64,000 nt of DNA from Varunaivibrio sulfuroxidans (GCF_029318635.1 NZ_CP119676.1:2369001-2433000); one strand, 5' to 3'; positions 53,379-63,943 are shown, counted from the first letter of the stretch. Translations and numbers: made by a program. Notes: a model not told the origin generated them from the letters alone.

Positions 53379-53531
53379 ATCATACACTCATTCGTTTCGT
53401 TAAAAAATAGGGTGAACGAAGCAAAGTAAGTTGTATTTATATCATCACACACGCTAAAGTATAGGTTGGGGGCGCGAAAAAAAATTCTCGCGCCATGCAA
53501 GGGAGCATGTCTCGGACGATCGGGGTGACGC

Positions 53532-53969
53532 CTAAGTCGCGGCGTCGCGGGTTTCGGCGATGGTCTTGACCAACTGGAAGATGCGTTGACGGACCTTGGT
53601 GTTGACGATACGAAAATAGTTGTGCACCAGTTTAATGGATTCCGTCGAGGACATCGGGTCGTGGTCGAATTTGGAAATCGCACTATCGCTCAGCCCGTCG
53701 CCCGCGTGGCCTCCGTGCGTGATCTCTTTGGGGATATCGTGAAAAAAATACGCCACATCGACATCGAGGGCTTGCGACATGCGATATAAGTTGCTGGCGC
53801 CGACGCGGTTGGTTCCGTTTTCGTATTTTTGAATTTGTTGAAACGTTACGTTTAATTTTTTTCCAATTTCCGATTGGCTAATGCGCAACCCCGTGCGTCG
53901 GGCCTTGATGCGTGCGCCGACATGAATGTCGATGGGGTCGGGATGATCTTTAGGTGGTCTCCGTTTCAT
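53532..53969 (-). CDS. XRE-family transcriptional regulator
   Basis: This 145-residue protein has a classic HTH (VGARIKARRTGLRISQSEIGKKL, then VTFQQIQKYENGTNRVGASNLYRMSQAL) and a C-terminal part (SIKLVHNYFRIVNTKVRQRIFQLVKTIAE). This architecture is common in Rhizobiales and Rhodospirillales. It shares domain layout with the neighbouring XRE protein, including the DVAYFFHD/DPGYFFED junction, so the two may be ancient paralogues. ATG 53969 is chosen over the frame extending to 54140. Confidence 0.9.
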   Translation of the reverse strand: MKRRPPKDHPDPIDIHVGARIKARRTGLRISQSEIGKKLNVTFQQIQKYENGTNRVGASNLYRMSQALDVDVAYFFHDIPKEITHGGHAGDGLSDSAISKFDHDPMSSTESIKLVHNYFRIVNTKVRQRIFQLVKTIAETRDAAT

Positions 53970-54307
53970 GTAATTACTTCTCTCAAGGCGGGTGATTGTG
54001 AACGTAATTTTCGATACAATGGAGCATGGACGTCGGCGTTCTGTCAATAAGGCCAGCCCTGAGGTTGGCCTTGAAGGGGGCTTCGGAGGATATAAATAAA
54101 AGCGTATATAAAATTGGGGATGGCGCTTAAATATTGACATCCGGCGGCTCCACGCTTATGTTGCGCGCCTTGCCGCCGTGATGGCGGTGAACACACGCCC
54201 CGAGGGGCATCGTCAGTCCGCGAGTTTCGCGCGCTGGCGCGTTTGTCGTTTTGGTATATTTTTTACATGGCGCAGGCTAAGGCCTGGGCTCAAGAGCCGG
54301 AAAAGAG
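53970..54307. other. Divergent XRE-ffh intergenic region
   Basis: No gene is visible in these 338 bases. A clear sigma-70 type promoter for ffh is listed separately. An AT-rich tract (54085-54135) lies upstream of it. GAGGTTGGCC/GGCCAGCCC type near-palindromes near 54045-54070 could bind a regulator. Confidence 0.45.
54134..54162 (+). promoter_or_regulatory. Sigma-70-type promoter upstream of ffh
   Basis: TTGACA (54134-54139) and TATGTT (54157-54162) are separated by exactly 17 bases. They lie ~145 bases before the ffh start and point along the ffh-rplS operon. Confidence 0.65.
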
Positions 54308-55666
54308 ATGTTCGAAAACCTGTCCAGCCGCTTAGGCGACATTTTCGACGGCCTGAAGAGGCGCGGCGTCCTTAAGGAATCCGACGTTACGGACGCCATG
54401 CGCGACGTGCGGTTGGCCCTACTTGAGGCCGATGTCGCCTTGCCGGTGGTGAAGGATTTTATCGCCAAGGTTACCGAAAGCGCCTTGGGGCAAGACGTCT
54501 TGCGCTCGGTGACGCCGGGGCAGATGGTCGTCAAGATCGTCAACGATCAACTGGCGGCGATGCTGGGTGCCGACGACAGTGCGCTGAAGCTCGCCAATCC
54601 GCCCGCCGCGATTTTGATGCTTGGCCTGCAAGGGTCTGGAAAAACCACGACCACCGCCAAGATCGCGCGTCGCCTGACCCGCCGCGACAAGAAGAAAGTG
54701 CTGATGGCGTCGCTCGACATTTATCGTCCGGCGGCGCAGCAGCAGTTGGCGCACCTCGGCAAGCAATCGGAGATCGTGACCCTGCCGATCGTATTGGGCG
54801 AGCGACCGTTGGCGATCGCCAAACGGGCGATGGATGTCGCGCGCCGCGAAGGCTACGACGTGGTGATTTTGGACAGCGCCGGTCGTCTTCATATCGATCA
54901 AGAATTGATGGACGAGGTGGCGGCGGTCGCCAAGGCGACCGGGCCTAGCGAGAAACTTCTGGTGACCGACGCCATGACGGGCCAGGACGCGGTCAACGTG
55001 GCACGGGAATTCGACCAAAAGGTCGGTATCAGCGGCATCGTGTTGACCCGCGTCGATGGCGACGCTCGCGGCGGCGCGGCGCTGTCGATGCGCGCGGTCA
55101 GCGGGCGTCCGATCAAATTGATGGGGGTCGGCGAAAAACTCGACGACCTTGAGGAATTCGACGCCCAGCGCATCGCCGGGCGGATCCTCGGCATGGGCGA
55201 CGTGGTCGGCCTGGTCGAAAAGGCCGCCGAGGTCATCGAGAACGAAGACGCCGAAAAAATGGCCGCCAAGATGCTCAAGGGTGCGTTTACCCTTGAGGAT
55301 ATGAGCGCGCAGTTGGGTCAGTTGCGCAAGATGGGCGACATGAAGGGGCTTTTGGGGATGTTGCCGGGTGTTGGCAAGGTTAAAAAGCAGCTCGACGCCG
55401 CCAATATCGATGATAAGGCGATCGCTCGCCAGCATGCGATTATTCAATCCATGACCGCCGTGGAGCGGCGTAATCCCAAGGTGCTCAACGGTTCGCGCCG
55501 CCGGCGCATCGCCGCCGGTTCGGGGACCTCGGTTCAAGACGTTAACCGCCTACTCAAACAGTTCATGATGATGAGCAAGATGATGAAGAAGGCGGGAAAA
55601 ATGGGAAAGAAAGGACGGCTCGGATCCGCGATGGGACCCGGCGGCATGATGCCGCCGATGCACTGA
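54308..55666 (+). CDS. ffh: Signal recognition particle protein Ffh
   Basis: This 452-residue SRP GTPase has an N domain MFENLSSRLGDIFDGLK, G1 LQGSGKTTTTAKIA, DIYRPAAQQQL, G3 DSAGRLHIDQ and G4 TRVDGDARGG. The Met-rich M domain contains the RNA-binding RRRRIAAGSG and ends in a Met/Gly/Lys-rich tail. It binds 4.5S RNA and signal sequences. It leads the conserved ffh-rpsP-rimM-trmD-rplS block. Confidence 0.98.
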   Translation: MFENLSSRLGDIFDGLKRRGVLKESDVTDAMRDVRLALLEADVALPVVKDFIAKVTESALGQDVLRSVTPGQMVVKIVNDQLAAMLGADDSALKLANPPAAILMLGLQGSGKTTTTAKIARRLTRRDKKKVLMASLDIYRPAAQQQLAHLGKQSEIVTLPIVLGERPLAIAKRAMDVARREGYDVVILDSAGRLHIDQELMDEVAAVAKATGPSEKLLVTDAMTGQDAVNVAREFDQKVGISGIVLTRVDGDARGGAALSMRAVSGRPIKLMGVGEKLDDLEEFDAQRIAGRILGMGDVVGLVEKAAEVIENEDAEKMAAKMLKGAFTLEDMSAQLGQLRKMGDMKGLLGMLPGVGKVKKQLDAANIDDKAIARQHAIIQSMTAVERRNPKVLNGSRRRRIAAGSGTSVQDVNRLLKQFMMMSKMMKKAGKMGKKGRLGSAMGPGGMMPPMH

Positions 55667-55765
55667 CGCCCGAAAGGTCTTTTTTAATGTGTTCGGTTTA
55701 TCGAGTGGCGTTTCCCGGCGATTAGGGGCGGCGCGCACCAAAGAAAAGAAAGAGAGTATTGAGAT

Positions 55766-56179
55766 ATGTCTTTACGGATCAGGCTTTCCCGCGGCGGCGC
55801 CAAAAAGCGTCCCTTCTATCGTGTCGTCGTCGCCGATTCGCGCAGCCCGCGTGACGGCAAATTCATCGAACGGCTCGGCACATACAATCCGATGGTCGCC
55901 AAGGATCATCCCGAACGGTTGATTTTGAACGAAGAACGTATCAAGCATTGGCTTGGCGTCGGCGCGCTGCCATCCGACCGTGTCGCCCGTTTTCTGGGCG
56001 CGGCGGGAATTGTCGCCGTCCCGGCCGTGCCGAAGCAAACCAAGAAAAATCAACCTAAGGCGAAGGCGCAGGAACGTCTGCGCGAGGCCGAGGAAAAGGC
56101 CGCCGAAGCCGCTGAGGCCGCTGCGACCGCCGCCGCGGCTCCAGATGAAGCCGCCGAGGCCGCCCCGGCAAGCGCGTAA
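55766..56179 (+). CDS. rpsP: 30S ribosomal protein S16 with Ala-rich tail
   Basis: This 137-residue S16 starts [24 protein letters not shown], a canonical core that occupies about 85 residues. The rest is a Lys/Gln segment followed by an Ala/Glu-rich helix that is unusually long for S16 but often extended in alphaproteobacteria. AGAGAG-type sequence precedes the ATG. Confidence 0.97.
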   Translation: MSLRIRLSRGGAKKRPFYRVVVADSRSPRDGKFIERLGTYNPMVAKDHPERLILNEERIKHWLGVGALPSDRVARFLGAAGIVAVPAVPKQTKKNQPKAKAQERLREAEEKAAEAAEAAATAAAAPDEAAEAAPASA

Positions 56180-56226
56180 ACTGGGGTGCGGGCAGTGCGC
56201 CGCCAAGGCGTCGATCCCGCGTGGTG

Positions 56227-56826
56227 ATGGCGATGACCCAACGATGTGCGCCGCAGCACGGCGAAAACAAGGCGCCCGGCGCACGGGTTTTGGTCGCCGT
56301 TGTTACCGGGGTTCGGGGGCTGAAAGGTGAGGTCCGCCTGAAGAGTTTTACCGCGGATCCGACCCGGGTGGACGCCTACGGCCCCTTATCCGACGAGAGT
56401 GGGCGGCGGCGGTTTTCGCTTCGCACTGTCGGTGCGGCCAAGGGCGGGCAGGTGATCGCTCGGATTGACGGCGTCGCCGACCGCACCGCCGCCGAGGCTT
56501 TAAAGGGGGTGCGTCTGTACGTGGATCGTGACGCCCTGCCCGAGCCCGAGGAGGATGAATATTACTTGTCCGATCTCGTCGGGCTGATCGTGGTGGACGG
56601 CGCGGGCGAGAATTTTGGGCGCGTCGAGGCGGCCGACGATTATGGGGCCGGCGTGGTGCTCGATATCGTATGCGAAGATGGTGTGCGGGTTGTGGTTCCG
56701 TTCACACGGGCGGTCATTCCCGAAGTCGATCTCGCTGGGCGGCGCATGGTGATCGTTCCGCCGGGCGGGCTGTTCGATACACCGCCAAACGAGGACGGCG
56801 GCGAAGGTGGTGACGCGGATGGGTGA
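56227..56826 (+). CDS. rimM: Ribosome maturation factor RimM
   Basis: This ~199-residue 16S processing factor binds S19 and the 30S head. The N-terminal RimM domain has [25 protein letters not shown]; the PRC-barrel domain has [16 protein letters not shown] and ends with [11 protein letters not shown]. The start is uncertain among GTG 56221, ATG 56227 and ATG 56233. The end overlaps trmD. Confidence 0.95.
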   Translation: MAMTQRCAPQHGENKAPGARVLVAVVTGVRGLKGEVRLKSFTADPTRVDAYGPLSDESGRRRFSLRTVGAAKGGQVIARIDGVADRTAAEALKGVRLYVDRDALPEPEEDEYYLSDLVGLIVVDGAGENFGRVEAADDYGAGVVLDIVCEDGVRVVVPFTRAVIPEVDLAGRRMVIVPPGGLFDTPPNEDGGEGGDADG

Positions 56827-57559
56827 CGTTGTTCGCCGACCATGGTCGGCCCGCTTGCTGACGCTGTACCCGGAGATGTTTCCCGGGCCGCTGGGTCAAT
56901 CGTTGGCGGGACGGGCGTTGGAAGACGGACGGTGGTCGCTGGAAACGGTGAATATCCGGTCTTTTGCGACCGACAAGCACCACACCGTCGATGATACGCC
57001 GAGCGGCGGCGGGGCGGGCATGGTGATGCGTCCCGACGTGATCGACCGGGCGTTGACGGGAGTGATGGCGGACGGCGCGGTGACGGCGACGGATGGTGCG
57101 CCGTTGATCTATTTGACGCCAAGGGGGCGTCCCCTGACCCAAGATCGGGTCAAGGCCCTGGCCGAGGGGCCGGGCGTCGTGGTGTTGTGCGGGCGTTTCG
57201 AGGGGGTGGACCAAAGGGTGTTGGACGCCCGCGCCGCCGAAGAAATATCGGTCGGCGATTTCGTTCTTTCGGGGGGCGAGATCGCGGCCTTGGTGCTTTT
57301 GGATGCGTGCGTGCGTCTGCTGCCGGGGGTCATCGGCAGCCGGCAATCGCTGGACGAGGAGAGTTTCGAGCGGGATCTTTTGGAATACCCGCACTACACG
57401 CGGCCGCGCAGTTGGGCGGGGCGGGACGTCCCTGAGGTCCTGCTATCGGGGCATCACGAAAAAATTTGCGCTTGGAGGCAAGCCCAGAGCGAAATCGTCA
57501 CCCGTGAACGCCGCCCGGATTTGTGGGCGCGTTATTTGAAAAACAGGGTGTCGAAATAA
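56819..57559 (+). CDS. trmD: tRNA (guanine-N1)-methyltransferase TrmD
   Basis: This 246-residue SPOUT enzyme makes m1G37 on tRNAs. Signatures are [19 protein letters not shown], the trefoil knot [38 protein letters not shown] and the catalytic loop [10 protein letters not shown]. It starts at ATG 56819, overlapping rimM. Confidence 0.97.
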   Translation: MGDVVRRPWSARLLTLYPEMFPGPLGQSLAGRALEDGRWSLETVNIRSFATDKHHTVDDTPSGGGAGMVMRPDVIDRALTGVMADGAVTATDGAPLIYLTPRGRPLTQDRVKALAEGPGVVVLCGRFEGVDQRVLDARAAEEISVGDFVLSGGEIAALVLLDACVRLLPGVIGSRQSLDEESFERDLLEYPHYTRPRSWAGRDVPEVLLSGHHEKICAWRQAQSEIVTRERRPDLWARYLKNRVSK

Positions 57560-57625
57560 ACGAGAGTTGGAATTTAGGCCATAGCCGGGTATAACCCCGG
57601 CCAGACAGACATAAGGAACAGTGTC

Positions 57626-58093
57626 ATGAACATGATCGAACAGATCGAAAGCGAACAGCTGGATAAGCTGGCCGCCGGGCGTGAAACGCCGCAATTCGCC
57701 CCTGGCGATACCGTCAAGGTGCAGGTCAAGGTGATCGAAGGTACGCGCGAACGCTTGCAGGCGTTCGAAGGCGTGTGCATCGCGCGTAAGAACAAGGGGC
57801 TGAATTCCTCGTTCACGGTGCGTAAGATCGCTTCCGGCGAAGGTGTGGAACGCGTTTTCCCGTTGTATTCGCCCAACGTCGCCACGATCGAGGTCGTGCG
57901 CCGCGGCGATGTGCGCCGGGCTAAGTTGTATTATCTGCGCGGGCGCACCGGTAAGGCCGCGCGTATCGCCGAAAAAACCGACGGTTATTCGGGTAAGTTG
58001 ACGGCGGGCGAACGCGCCGCCGCATCCGAGGCCAAGGTCGCGGCGCGCGCTGCCGCAATGGCCGCGGCCGAGGAGAAAACCAAGGAAAAATAA
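57626..58093 (+). CDS. rplS: 50S ribosomal protein L19 with charged tail
   Basis: This 155-residue L19 has the core [44 protein letters not shown] and [15 protein letters not shown]. About 35 extra residues form an Ala/Lys/Glu helix at the C-terminus, parallel to the S16 tail in the same operon. The start is [11 protein letters not shown]. Confidence 0.97.
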   Translation: MNMIEQIESEQLDKLAAGRETPQFAPGDTVKVQVKVIEGTRERLQAFEGVCIARKNKGLNSSFTVRKIASGEGVERVFPLYSPNVATIEVVRRGDVRRAKLYYLRGRTGKAARIAEKTDGYSGKLTAGERAAASEAKVAARAAAMAAAEEKTKEK

Positions 58094-58227
58094 GGCGGCG
58101 CGTCCCGCTCGATGGCCTTTATGTCCCCACGCCCGTGACGCCATTGGCGTTATGGATGTGTGGGGCGGCCGCGGGGACGTGGTTGCGTGCGTAGACAATA
58201 AAAAATGCCGGGGGAGGCGTGGGCGGT

Positions 58228-59652
58228 ATGGATAAGCCCCAGACACTGTCGGATAAGAAGACACTGTTCGATAAAATATGGCGAAGCCATCTGATCGAGG
58301 CGCAGGATGACGGCGCGTGCCTGATTTATATCGACCGCCACCTCGTCCACGAAGTGACCTCGCCGCAGGCTTTCGAGGGCCTGCGCGCCGCAGGTCGCGC
58401 CGTGCGCGCGCCCAAACAAACCCTTGCGGTCGCCGATCACAATGTGCCGACCACCGGGCGGGCGCGTGGCATCGCCAACGAACAATCGCGCATTCAAGTC
58501 GAAACCCTGGAAAAAAATGTCGCCGAGTTCGGCGTTCCTTATTTCTCGATGGACGACATTCGCCAGGGCGTTGTTCATATCGTCGGCCCCGAGCAGGGGT
58601 TTACTTTGCCCGGCATGACGATTGTCTGCGGCGATAGCCACACCGCGACCCACGGCGCTTTCGGGGCGTTGGCCTTCGGTATCGGCACCTCGGAGGTCGA
58701 GCATGTCTTGGCGACCCAGACGCTGGGCCAGAAACCGGCCAAGAACATGCGCGTCACCGTGACCGGAAGTTTGCCCGCGGGCGTCGGCGCGAAAGACATC
58801 GTGCTGGCGATCATCGGCGAGATCGGCACCGCGGGCGGTACCGGATATGTCATCGAGTACGCCGGCGAGGCGATAACGGCGCTGTCCATGGAAGGGCGGA
58901 TGACGGTCTGCAACATGACCATCGAAGCGGGCGCGCGCGCCGGTCTGATCGCCCCGGACGAGACCACCTTCGATTACCTGAAGGGGCGTCCGATGGTCCC
59001 CAAGGGCGGGGCTTGGGAGCAGGCGGTGGCCTACTGGCGTGGCCTAAAAAGCGACCCCGAGGCACGCTTCGACAAGGAAGTGACGATCGACGCCTCGACC
59101 CTGGTTCCCAACGTCACTTGGGGCACCAGCCCGGAAGATGTGATCGGCATCGACGGGCGCGTGCCCGACCCCGCCCAGGAGGCCGATGAAGGCAAACGCC
59201 GCTCGATGGCGCGGGCGTTGACGTATATGGGTCTTGAGGCGGGGATGGCGATGTGTGACATTGTTATCGACCGGGTCTTCATCGGCTCGTGCACCAACGG
59301 GCGGATCGAAGATTTGCGCGCCGCCGCCGCGATCGCCAAGGGGCGCAAGGTCGCCCCCGGCGTCGGCGCGATGGTGGTGCCGGGCTCCGGGCTGGTCAAG
59401 GAACAGGCCGAGGCCGAAGGCCTGGATGCGATCTTCCTTGAGGCCGGCTTTGAATGGCGCGACGCGGGTTGTTCGATGTGTTTGGCGATGAACGACGATA
59501 AATTAAAGGCGGGCGAACGCTGCGCCTCGACATCGAACCGCAATTTCGAGGGCCGCCAGGGCAAAGGCGGGCGTACCCACCTGGTCAGTCCCGCGATGGC
59601 CGCCGCCGCTGCGATCCGTGGAAAATTGACCGACGTGCGCACGCTGGATTGA
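58228..59652 (+). CDS. leuC: 3-isopropylmalate dehydratase large subunit
   Basis: This 474-residue enzyme of leucine biosynthesis carries a [4Fe-4S] cluster. Signatures are [38 protein letters not shown] and [12 protein letters not shown] with the three cluster cysteines. GGGGGAGG precedes the start; ATG 58228 is preferred to GTG 58219. It lies 134 bases after rplS and 13 bases before leuD. Confidence 0.97.
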   Translation: MDKPQTLSDKKTLFDKIWRSHLIEAQDDGACLIYIDRHLVHEVTSPQAFEGLRAAGRAVRAPKQTLAVADHNVPTTGRARGIANEQSRIQVETLEKNVAEFGVPYFSMDDIRQGVVHIVGPEQGFTLPGMTIVCGDSHTATHGAFGALAFGIGTSEVEHVLATQTLGQKPAKNMRVTVTGSLPAGVGAKDIVLAIIGEIGTAGGTGYVIEYAGEAITALSMEGRMTVCNMTIEAGARAGLIAPDETTFDYLKGRPMVPKGGAWEQAVAYWRGLKSDPEARFDKEVTIDASTLVPNVTWGTSPEDVIGIDGRVPDPAQEADEGKRRSMARALTYMGLEAGMAMCDIVIDRVFIGSCTNGRIEDLRAAAAIAKGRKVAPGVGAMVVPGSGLVKEQAEAEGLDAIFLEAGFEWRDAGCSMCLAMNDDKLKAGERCASTSNRNFEGRQGKGGRTHLVSPAMAAAAAIRGKLTDVRTLD

Positions 59653-59665
59653 GGGGAAAAAGCGG

Positions 59666-60277
59666 ATGGACAAGTTCACTAAACTGTCAGGGATCGCCGC
59701 GCCGTTGCCGATCCGCAACGTCGATACCGACATGATCATTCCCAAGCAGTTCCTTAAGACCATCAAACGCACCGGGCTGGGCAAGAATCTGTTCGACGAG
59801 ATGCGCTACCTCGACGACGGCTCGGAAAATCCCGATTTCGTCCTCAACAAGCCGGCCTATCGTAACGCCAAGATCCTGGTGGCGGGGGACAATTTCGGTT
59901 GCGGGTCGTCGCGCGAACACGCGCCGTGGTCGATCCTCGATTTCGGCATTCGCTGTATCGTCGCCACCAGCTTCGCCGACATCTTCTACAACAACTGTTT
60001 CAAGAACGGCATCTTGCCGATCCGTCTACCCCAGGAAGACGTCGATAAGCTGATGGACGACGCTGAGCGCGGCGCCAACGCCGTCGTTACCGTGGATCTT
60101 GAGAAACAGGAAATTACCGGGCCGGACGGCGGGCGGATCTCCTTCGATATCGACCCGTTCCGCAAGCAATGCTTGCTCGAAGGGTTGGACGATATCGCCC
60201 TGACCCTGAAAAAGGGCGAGAAAATCGACGCGTTCGAGGCCCGCTACCGGCTCGGCCAGCCCTGGCTGTTCGCTTGA
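59666..60277 (+). CDS. leuD: 3-isopropylmalate dehydratase small subunit
   Basis: This 203-residue partner of LeuC forms the swivel domain. Signatures are [15 protein letters not shown] and [17 protein letters not shown]. Length is standard. It is followed by leuB after 54 bases. Confidence 0.97.
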   Translation: MDKFTKLSGIAAPLPIRNVDTDMIIPKQFLKTIKRTGLGKNLFDEMRYLDDGSENPDFVLNKPAYRNAKILVAGDNFGCGSSREHAPWSILDFGIRCIVATSFADIFYNNCFKNGILPIRLPQEDVDKLMDDAERGANAVVTVDLEKQEITGPDGGRISFDIDPFRKQCLLEGLDDIALTLKKGEKIDAFEARYRLGQPWLFA

Positions 60278-60331
60278 CGGCCCATCTCAAAGCCCTGAAA
60301 CGTCCTCTCGAAGATTAAGGAGCCGTCCGAC

Positions 60332-61441
60332 ATGTCTGCAAATATGAAACTTCTCATGCTGGCCGGCGACGGTATCGGACCCGAGGTGATGGGCGAGGTC
60401 AAACGGGTTATCTCGTGGATGGATAAGCGCCGTCACGTCGCCTTTGATCTTGACGAGGACCTGGTCGGTGGCGCCTGCTACGACGCCCACGGCGTCGCCG
60501 TCACCGACGCCACCATGGACAAGGCGATGTCCGTGGATGCGGTTTTGTTGGGGGCCGTCGGTGGGCCGAAGTGGGATGACGTAGCCCGCGCACACCGTCC
60601 CGAGGCGGGCCTCTTGCGCCTGCGCAAGGACATGGATTTGTTCGCCAACCTGCGTCCGGCGGTGGTGTTCGACGCGCTGATCGACGCCTCGACCCTGAAG
60701 CCCGAGGTGGTGCGCGGCCTGGACATCATGATCGTGCGCGAATTGACGGCGGGGGTCTATTTCGGCCAGCCGCGCGGCACGGATGTACGCGACGGTGTGC
60801 GCTACGGCTTCGACACCCAAATTTATTCCGAACCGGAGATCGACCGTGTGGCGCGTGTCGCCTTCGATTTAGCCAAGAAACGCGGCAATAAGGTGACCTC
60901 GGTGGAAAAGGCCAACGTCATGGAATCGGGCGTGTTTTGGCGTGAAGTGGTTTCCAACGTCCACCGCGAGGCTTACGGCGACGTCGCGTTGAACCACATG
61001 TACGCCGATAACTGCGCCATGCAGTTGGTGCGCTGGCCCGGCCAGTTCGACGTCATCGTCACCGACAACCTGTTCGGCGATATCCTATCCGATTGCGCCG
61101 CCATGTTGACGGGATCGCTCGGCATGTTGCCCTCGGCGTCATTGGGCGAAGCCGACGCCAGCGGTTTTCGCCGCGCCATGTACGAGCCGGTGCACGGCTC
61201 CGCCCCCGATATCGCCGGGCAAAATAAGGCCAATCCGCTGGCGACGGTGCTTTCGTTCTCGATGATGCTGCGTTATTCCTTCGACATGGGCGCGGACGCC
61301 GATCTGATCGACGCGGCGGTCAAGAACGTGCTCGCCGCCGGGCTGCGCACCGCCGATATCATGTCCGACGGGGCGACTTTGGTTTCGACCGAAGGCATGG
61401 GCCGGGCGCTGATCGGCGAACTGGACAAGATGGCGGCCTAG
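60332..61441 (+). CDS. leuB: 3-isopropylmalate dehydrogenase
   Basis: This 369-residue NAD-dependent decarboxylating dehydrogenase has [51 protein letters not shown] and [24 protein letters not shown] precedes the ATG by nine bases. It is the last gene of the leuCDB block and convergent with the anti-sigma gene. Confidence 0.97.
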   Translation: MSANMKLLMLAGDGIGPEVMGEVKRVISWMDKRRHVAFDLDEDLVGGACYDAHGVAVTDATMDKAMSVDAVLLGAVGGPKWDDVARAHRPEAGLLRLRKDMDLFANLRPAVVFDALIDASTLKPEVVRGLDIMIVRELTAGVYFGQPRGTDVRDGVRYGFDTQIYSEPEIDRVARVAFDLAKKRGNKVTSVEKANVMESGVFWREVVSNVHREAYGDVALNHMYADNCAMQLVRWPGQFDVIVTDNLFGDILSDCAAMLTGSLGMLPSASLGEADASGFRRAMYEPVHGSAPDIAGQNKANPLATVLSFSMMLRYSFDMGADADLIDAAVKNVLAAGLRTADIMSDGATLVSTEGMGRALIGELDKMAA

Positions 61442-61535
61442 CGCGCGCGAACTTTTCACGGCGCCGCCAAAGTCACGGCATCCCCCAAGCCGGGCCGCGA
61501 GGCGCTTTGCGGTGGACTCCCTCAGGCGATCAAGC

Positions 61536-62387
61536 CTAGGCGATCAAGGCGTTGTAGGCCTGGCGCGCCAGCCTGAGCAGCTGTTGGCGGGGCAAGTTTC
61601 CGGCGAGGGCGTAACCCAGGCCGCCCTCGATCCAATAAACTGCGGATGTGTTTTCCTCGTTGACGAAACGAAACGAGGTTTCGCCCTTGTCGGCGACGGT
61701 CTTCACCGAAAGCGTCACCCGTCGCCCGGCGCCGTCCTGGTACATGAACAAAGCGGCGGGGCGCCCATCGTCGGCGAGCAGGCGTCCGCCGATGAGATGA
61801 AAGCCGTCCCCCGCCATGTCGGGGGCGCGCACGGCGCGGCCCAGGCGCTTGGACAGCCAGGCGATCAAGTGATCTTCCTCGTTGGCGCCGACCTCGACCG
61901 GGTGGCGGACATCGACGGCGTAAACATTATGGGCGCCCATGGCGCGTTCGGCATAGGCCGCGCCGATGCCCGTGGGCGTGTTCGAGGGCGAGACCAAAGA
62001 CGACGGGGCCGCCGCGCCCCGGCCCAGCCAGCCGCCGCCGGCGCCGATCGCGATCAAGGCGACGGCGGCGGCCAGCCGGCGTAGTGTCGGGGCCGGCGCC
62101 CAACGTTTGACGTCGTTATGCGCCGTCCCGCCCGCCGCCGTTTCTCTCAACCCCAGCATCGCCGTCATGGTCGGGCTGAGTTCCTCGTTCAAAACGGCGT
62201 CGTAGCGCAGATGTAAATCCTGCTTTTGCGCGCGATAGGCCGCCACCTTGCGCGCCAGTTCGGGGCTTTTGGCGATGGCCGTTTCGATGTCGTCGCGGTC
62301 CGCGCCGTCCAGTTCGCCATCGACATAGGCGTGAACCATGGCGTCGAGTATGGAGCCGTCGGAGGCGTCGTTCTTTTTGCCGTTCAT
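61536..62387 (-). CDS. Anti-sigma factor (membrane-bound)
   Basis: This 283-residue protein has an N-terminal cytoplasmic sigma-binding helix region (DAMVHAYVDGELDGADRDDIE), a single transmembrane helix (~112-130, LAAAVALIAIGAGGGWLG) and a periplasmic domain with DMAGDGFHLIGGRLLADDGRPAALF. The zinc HxxxCxxC motif is absent. The start overlaps the sigma-factor stop (ATGA), the usual layout for an ECF pair. Confidence 0.88.
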   Translation of the reverse strand: MNGKKNDASDGSILDAMVHAYVDGELDGADRDDIETAIAKSPELARKVAAYRAQKQDLHLRYDAVLNEELSPTMTAMLGLRETAAGGTAHNDVKRWAPAPTLRRLAAAVALIAIGAGGGWLGRGAAAPSSLVSPSNTPTGIGAAYAERAMGAHNVYAVDVRHPVEVGANEEDHLIAWLSKRLGRAVRAPDMAGDGFHLIGGRLLADDGRPAALFMYQDGAGRRVTLSVKTVADKGETSFRFVNEENTSAVYWIEGGLGYALAGNLPRQQLLRLARQAYNALIA

Positions 62388-62899
62388 TTGATCCTCCTCA
62401 GTGCCGGGGCATGGCGGGTGTCTCCCTCCATCAAGATGCGCAGACGTTCGCGTCCGCGCGACAACCGCGACATCACCGTGCCCATGGGGATGTCGAGAAT
62501 TTCGGAGACCTCCTTGTAGTCCATCCCCTCCAGCCCGACCAGGACGACGACCTCGCGCTGATCGAGACTGAGGGCGGCCAGGGCGCGTTCGATATCGCGG
62601 ATGATGACGCCGTGTTCGGAATTTTCGGTGGCGGCGACGGTGTCATCGAGGGCCTCGTCCCAAGCATCGGTGGGCCGATTTTTCTCGCGTCGGTGGTTGT
62701 TCAGATGGACGTTGTGGACAATGCTCAGAAGCCAGGCGCGCAGATTGCTGTCGCGGCGAAAAAGGTGCAACTTCTCAAGCGCGCGTTCCAGGCTTTGTTG
62801 CACCAGATCGTCGGCGCGATGGATGTCGCCCGACAACAGGGCGCGGGCGTAACGCCGGACCCGGGGCAACTCGCCTGCGATGGCGTGGCGGATATCCAT
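62384..62899 (-). CDS. ECF sigma factor
   Basis: This 171-residue sigma-70 family protein has region 2 (HRADDLVQQSLERALEKLHLF, then LRAWLLSIVHNVHLNNHRR) and region 4 (LSLDQREVVVLVGLEGMDYK, then PMGTVMSRLSRGRERLR). It is regulated by the downstream anti-sigma factor. The target promoter cannot be read here; the exported SnoaL-like gene just upstream is a candidate regulon member. It is not of the EcfG/PhyR type, as no NepR or PhyR is nearby. Confidence 0.94.
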   Translation of the reverse strand: MDIRHAIAGELPRVRRYARALLSGDIHRADDLVQQSLERALEKLHLFRRDSNLRAWLLSIVHNVHLNNHRREKNRPTDAWDEALDDTVAATENSEHGVIIRDIERALAALSLDQREVVVLVGLEGMDYKEVSEILDIPMGTVMSRLSRGRERLRILMEGDTRHAPALRRIK

Positions 62900-63054
62900 G
62901 TCGAAGGGTCCTTATCACCGCTTTCGAGCGCTATCTCGGCCCGTGGCGGAGCGATCATAACGCATCTCGCCGACGGCGTCTCCCGGTCTGAATTGTCGCG
63001 AGACCGGAAGACGCCCCGGGGAGAGATCGTGAACGGCGGCTTTCGTCGGCGCGC

Positions 63055-63507
63055 TTAGTACGCCGTCAGCTTGGGGTCGATCTGCCAGATTTCATCGACC
63101 AACCGTTCGCCGCGATAGACCAGCACATAGCGCACCGGAATGGTTTTATTGCCGGCGAACTTGACCCGCGCCACCACGGTCGCGCCCTGCGCGTTGGCGC
63201 CTTGGGAAATATCGATCACCTCGGCGTGCATTTTACCCTGTCCCTTGGTGAACTTCGTCCACACTTGGGCGATGCTGTCCGCCCCGGTGTAGGCGCCGTC
63301 GAGGGGACCGCCGACCCACTGGAAAAGGGCGTCCTTGGCGTAATGGGATTTCAGCGCGGCGATATCCCCCGCGGCGATGGCCTGAAAATGCGCTTCGGCC
63401 ATGTCCGTGGCGCTCATGCCCATGGCGTCGTCGGCGAAGGCGTTGGACAGCGGCGCGCCCAGGGCGGCGGCGACGGTGGCGGTGGCGAGGATATGTTTCA
63501 TGTTCAT
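63055..63507 (-). CDS. Exported SnoaL/NTF2-like protein
   Basis: This 150-residue protein has a signal peptide (HILATATVAAALGAPLSNAFA-DD). The NTF2-fold segment is AEAHFQAIAAGDIAALKSHYA, with KDALFQWVGGPLDGAYTGADSI and a C-terminal strand RGERLVDEIWQIDPK. Such DUF4440/SgcJ-type proteins bind or isomerise small ligands; the role is unknown. It is on the same strand as, and upstream of, the ECF sigma gene. Confidence 0.85.
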   Translation of the reverse strand: MNMKHILATATVAAALGAPLSNAFADDAMGMSATDMAEAHFQAIAAGDIAALKSHYAKDALFQWVGGPLDGAYTGADSIAQVWTKFTKGQGKMHAEVIDISQGANAQGATVVARVKFAGNKTIPVRYVLVYRGERLVDEIWQIDPKLTAY

Positions 63508-63943
63508 CGAAGGATTTCCTTGATCAGGTTAACGGCGGAACATCCGCCTCTATAGGGGTAAACACGCCCACGCCGGTTTTATTCCCAAGAGGAGATATTT
63601 TTTTTTGTTTCTTCGATCCGCCGTTGGGAATAGGGGGGGGGGATAATCCTTGCCTTTTTTTAGGGCGCGGGTTAAGTCAGGGGTGGTTTTCTTCAGGGTT
63701 GAGCCGATGAACGCAATTTTCACGATCGCGAAAGTACGCAAGAACGATGTGACGGTTCCGTCGCGTGCGCGTGTGTTCGCCGCCTTGACGACGACCAAAC
63801 CGGCGACGGTGAAAACTCAAACCGCACCTTAGGCGGGCCGGTTCGCATAAACGTGAACGAAACAGGCCCGCGCAAGACGCGGGCCTTTCGTTTTTTTGGG
63901 GGGGCGCGTATATGCCGGCGCCATTAAAGTGGAGTAGCGATAC
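63508..63943. other. Interval before asd, with candidate small ORF
   Basis: Runs of T and G (63599-63640) dominate the left half. On the plus strand ATG 63707 opens a 41-codon frame (MNAIFTIAKVRKNDVTVPSRA...) ending TAG at 63832, followed closely by a strong terminator, so a small transcribed unit is possible. There is no recognisable family and the ribosome-binding site (AGGGTTGAG) is mediocre. Confidence 0.35.
63864..63897 (+). terminator. Rho-independent terminator upstream of asd
   Basis: AGGCCCGCG (63864-63872) pairs with CGCGGGCCT (63878-63886) over a 5-base loop, followed by TTCG and seven T residues. It ends transcription entering from the left, so asd must have a promoter in the next ~45 bases or the terminator acts as an attenuator. 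Confidence 0.9.
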
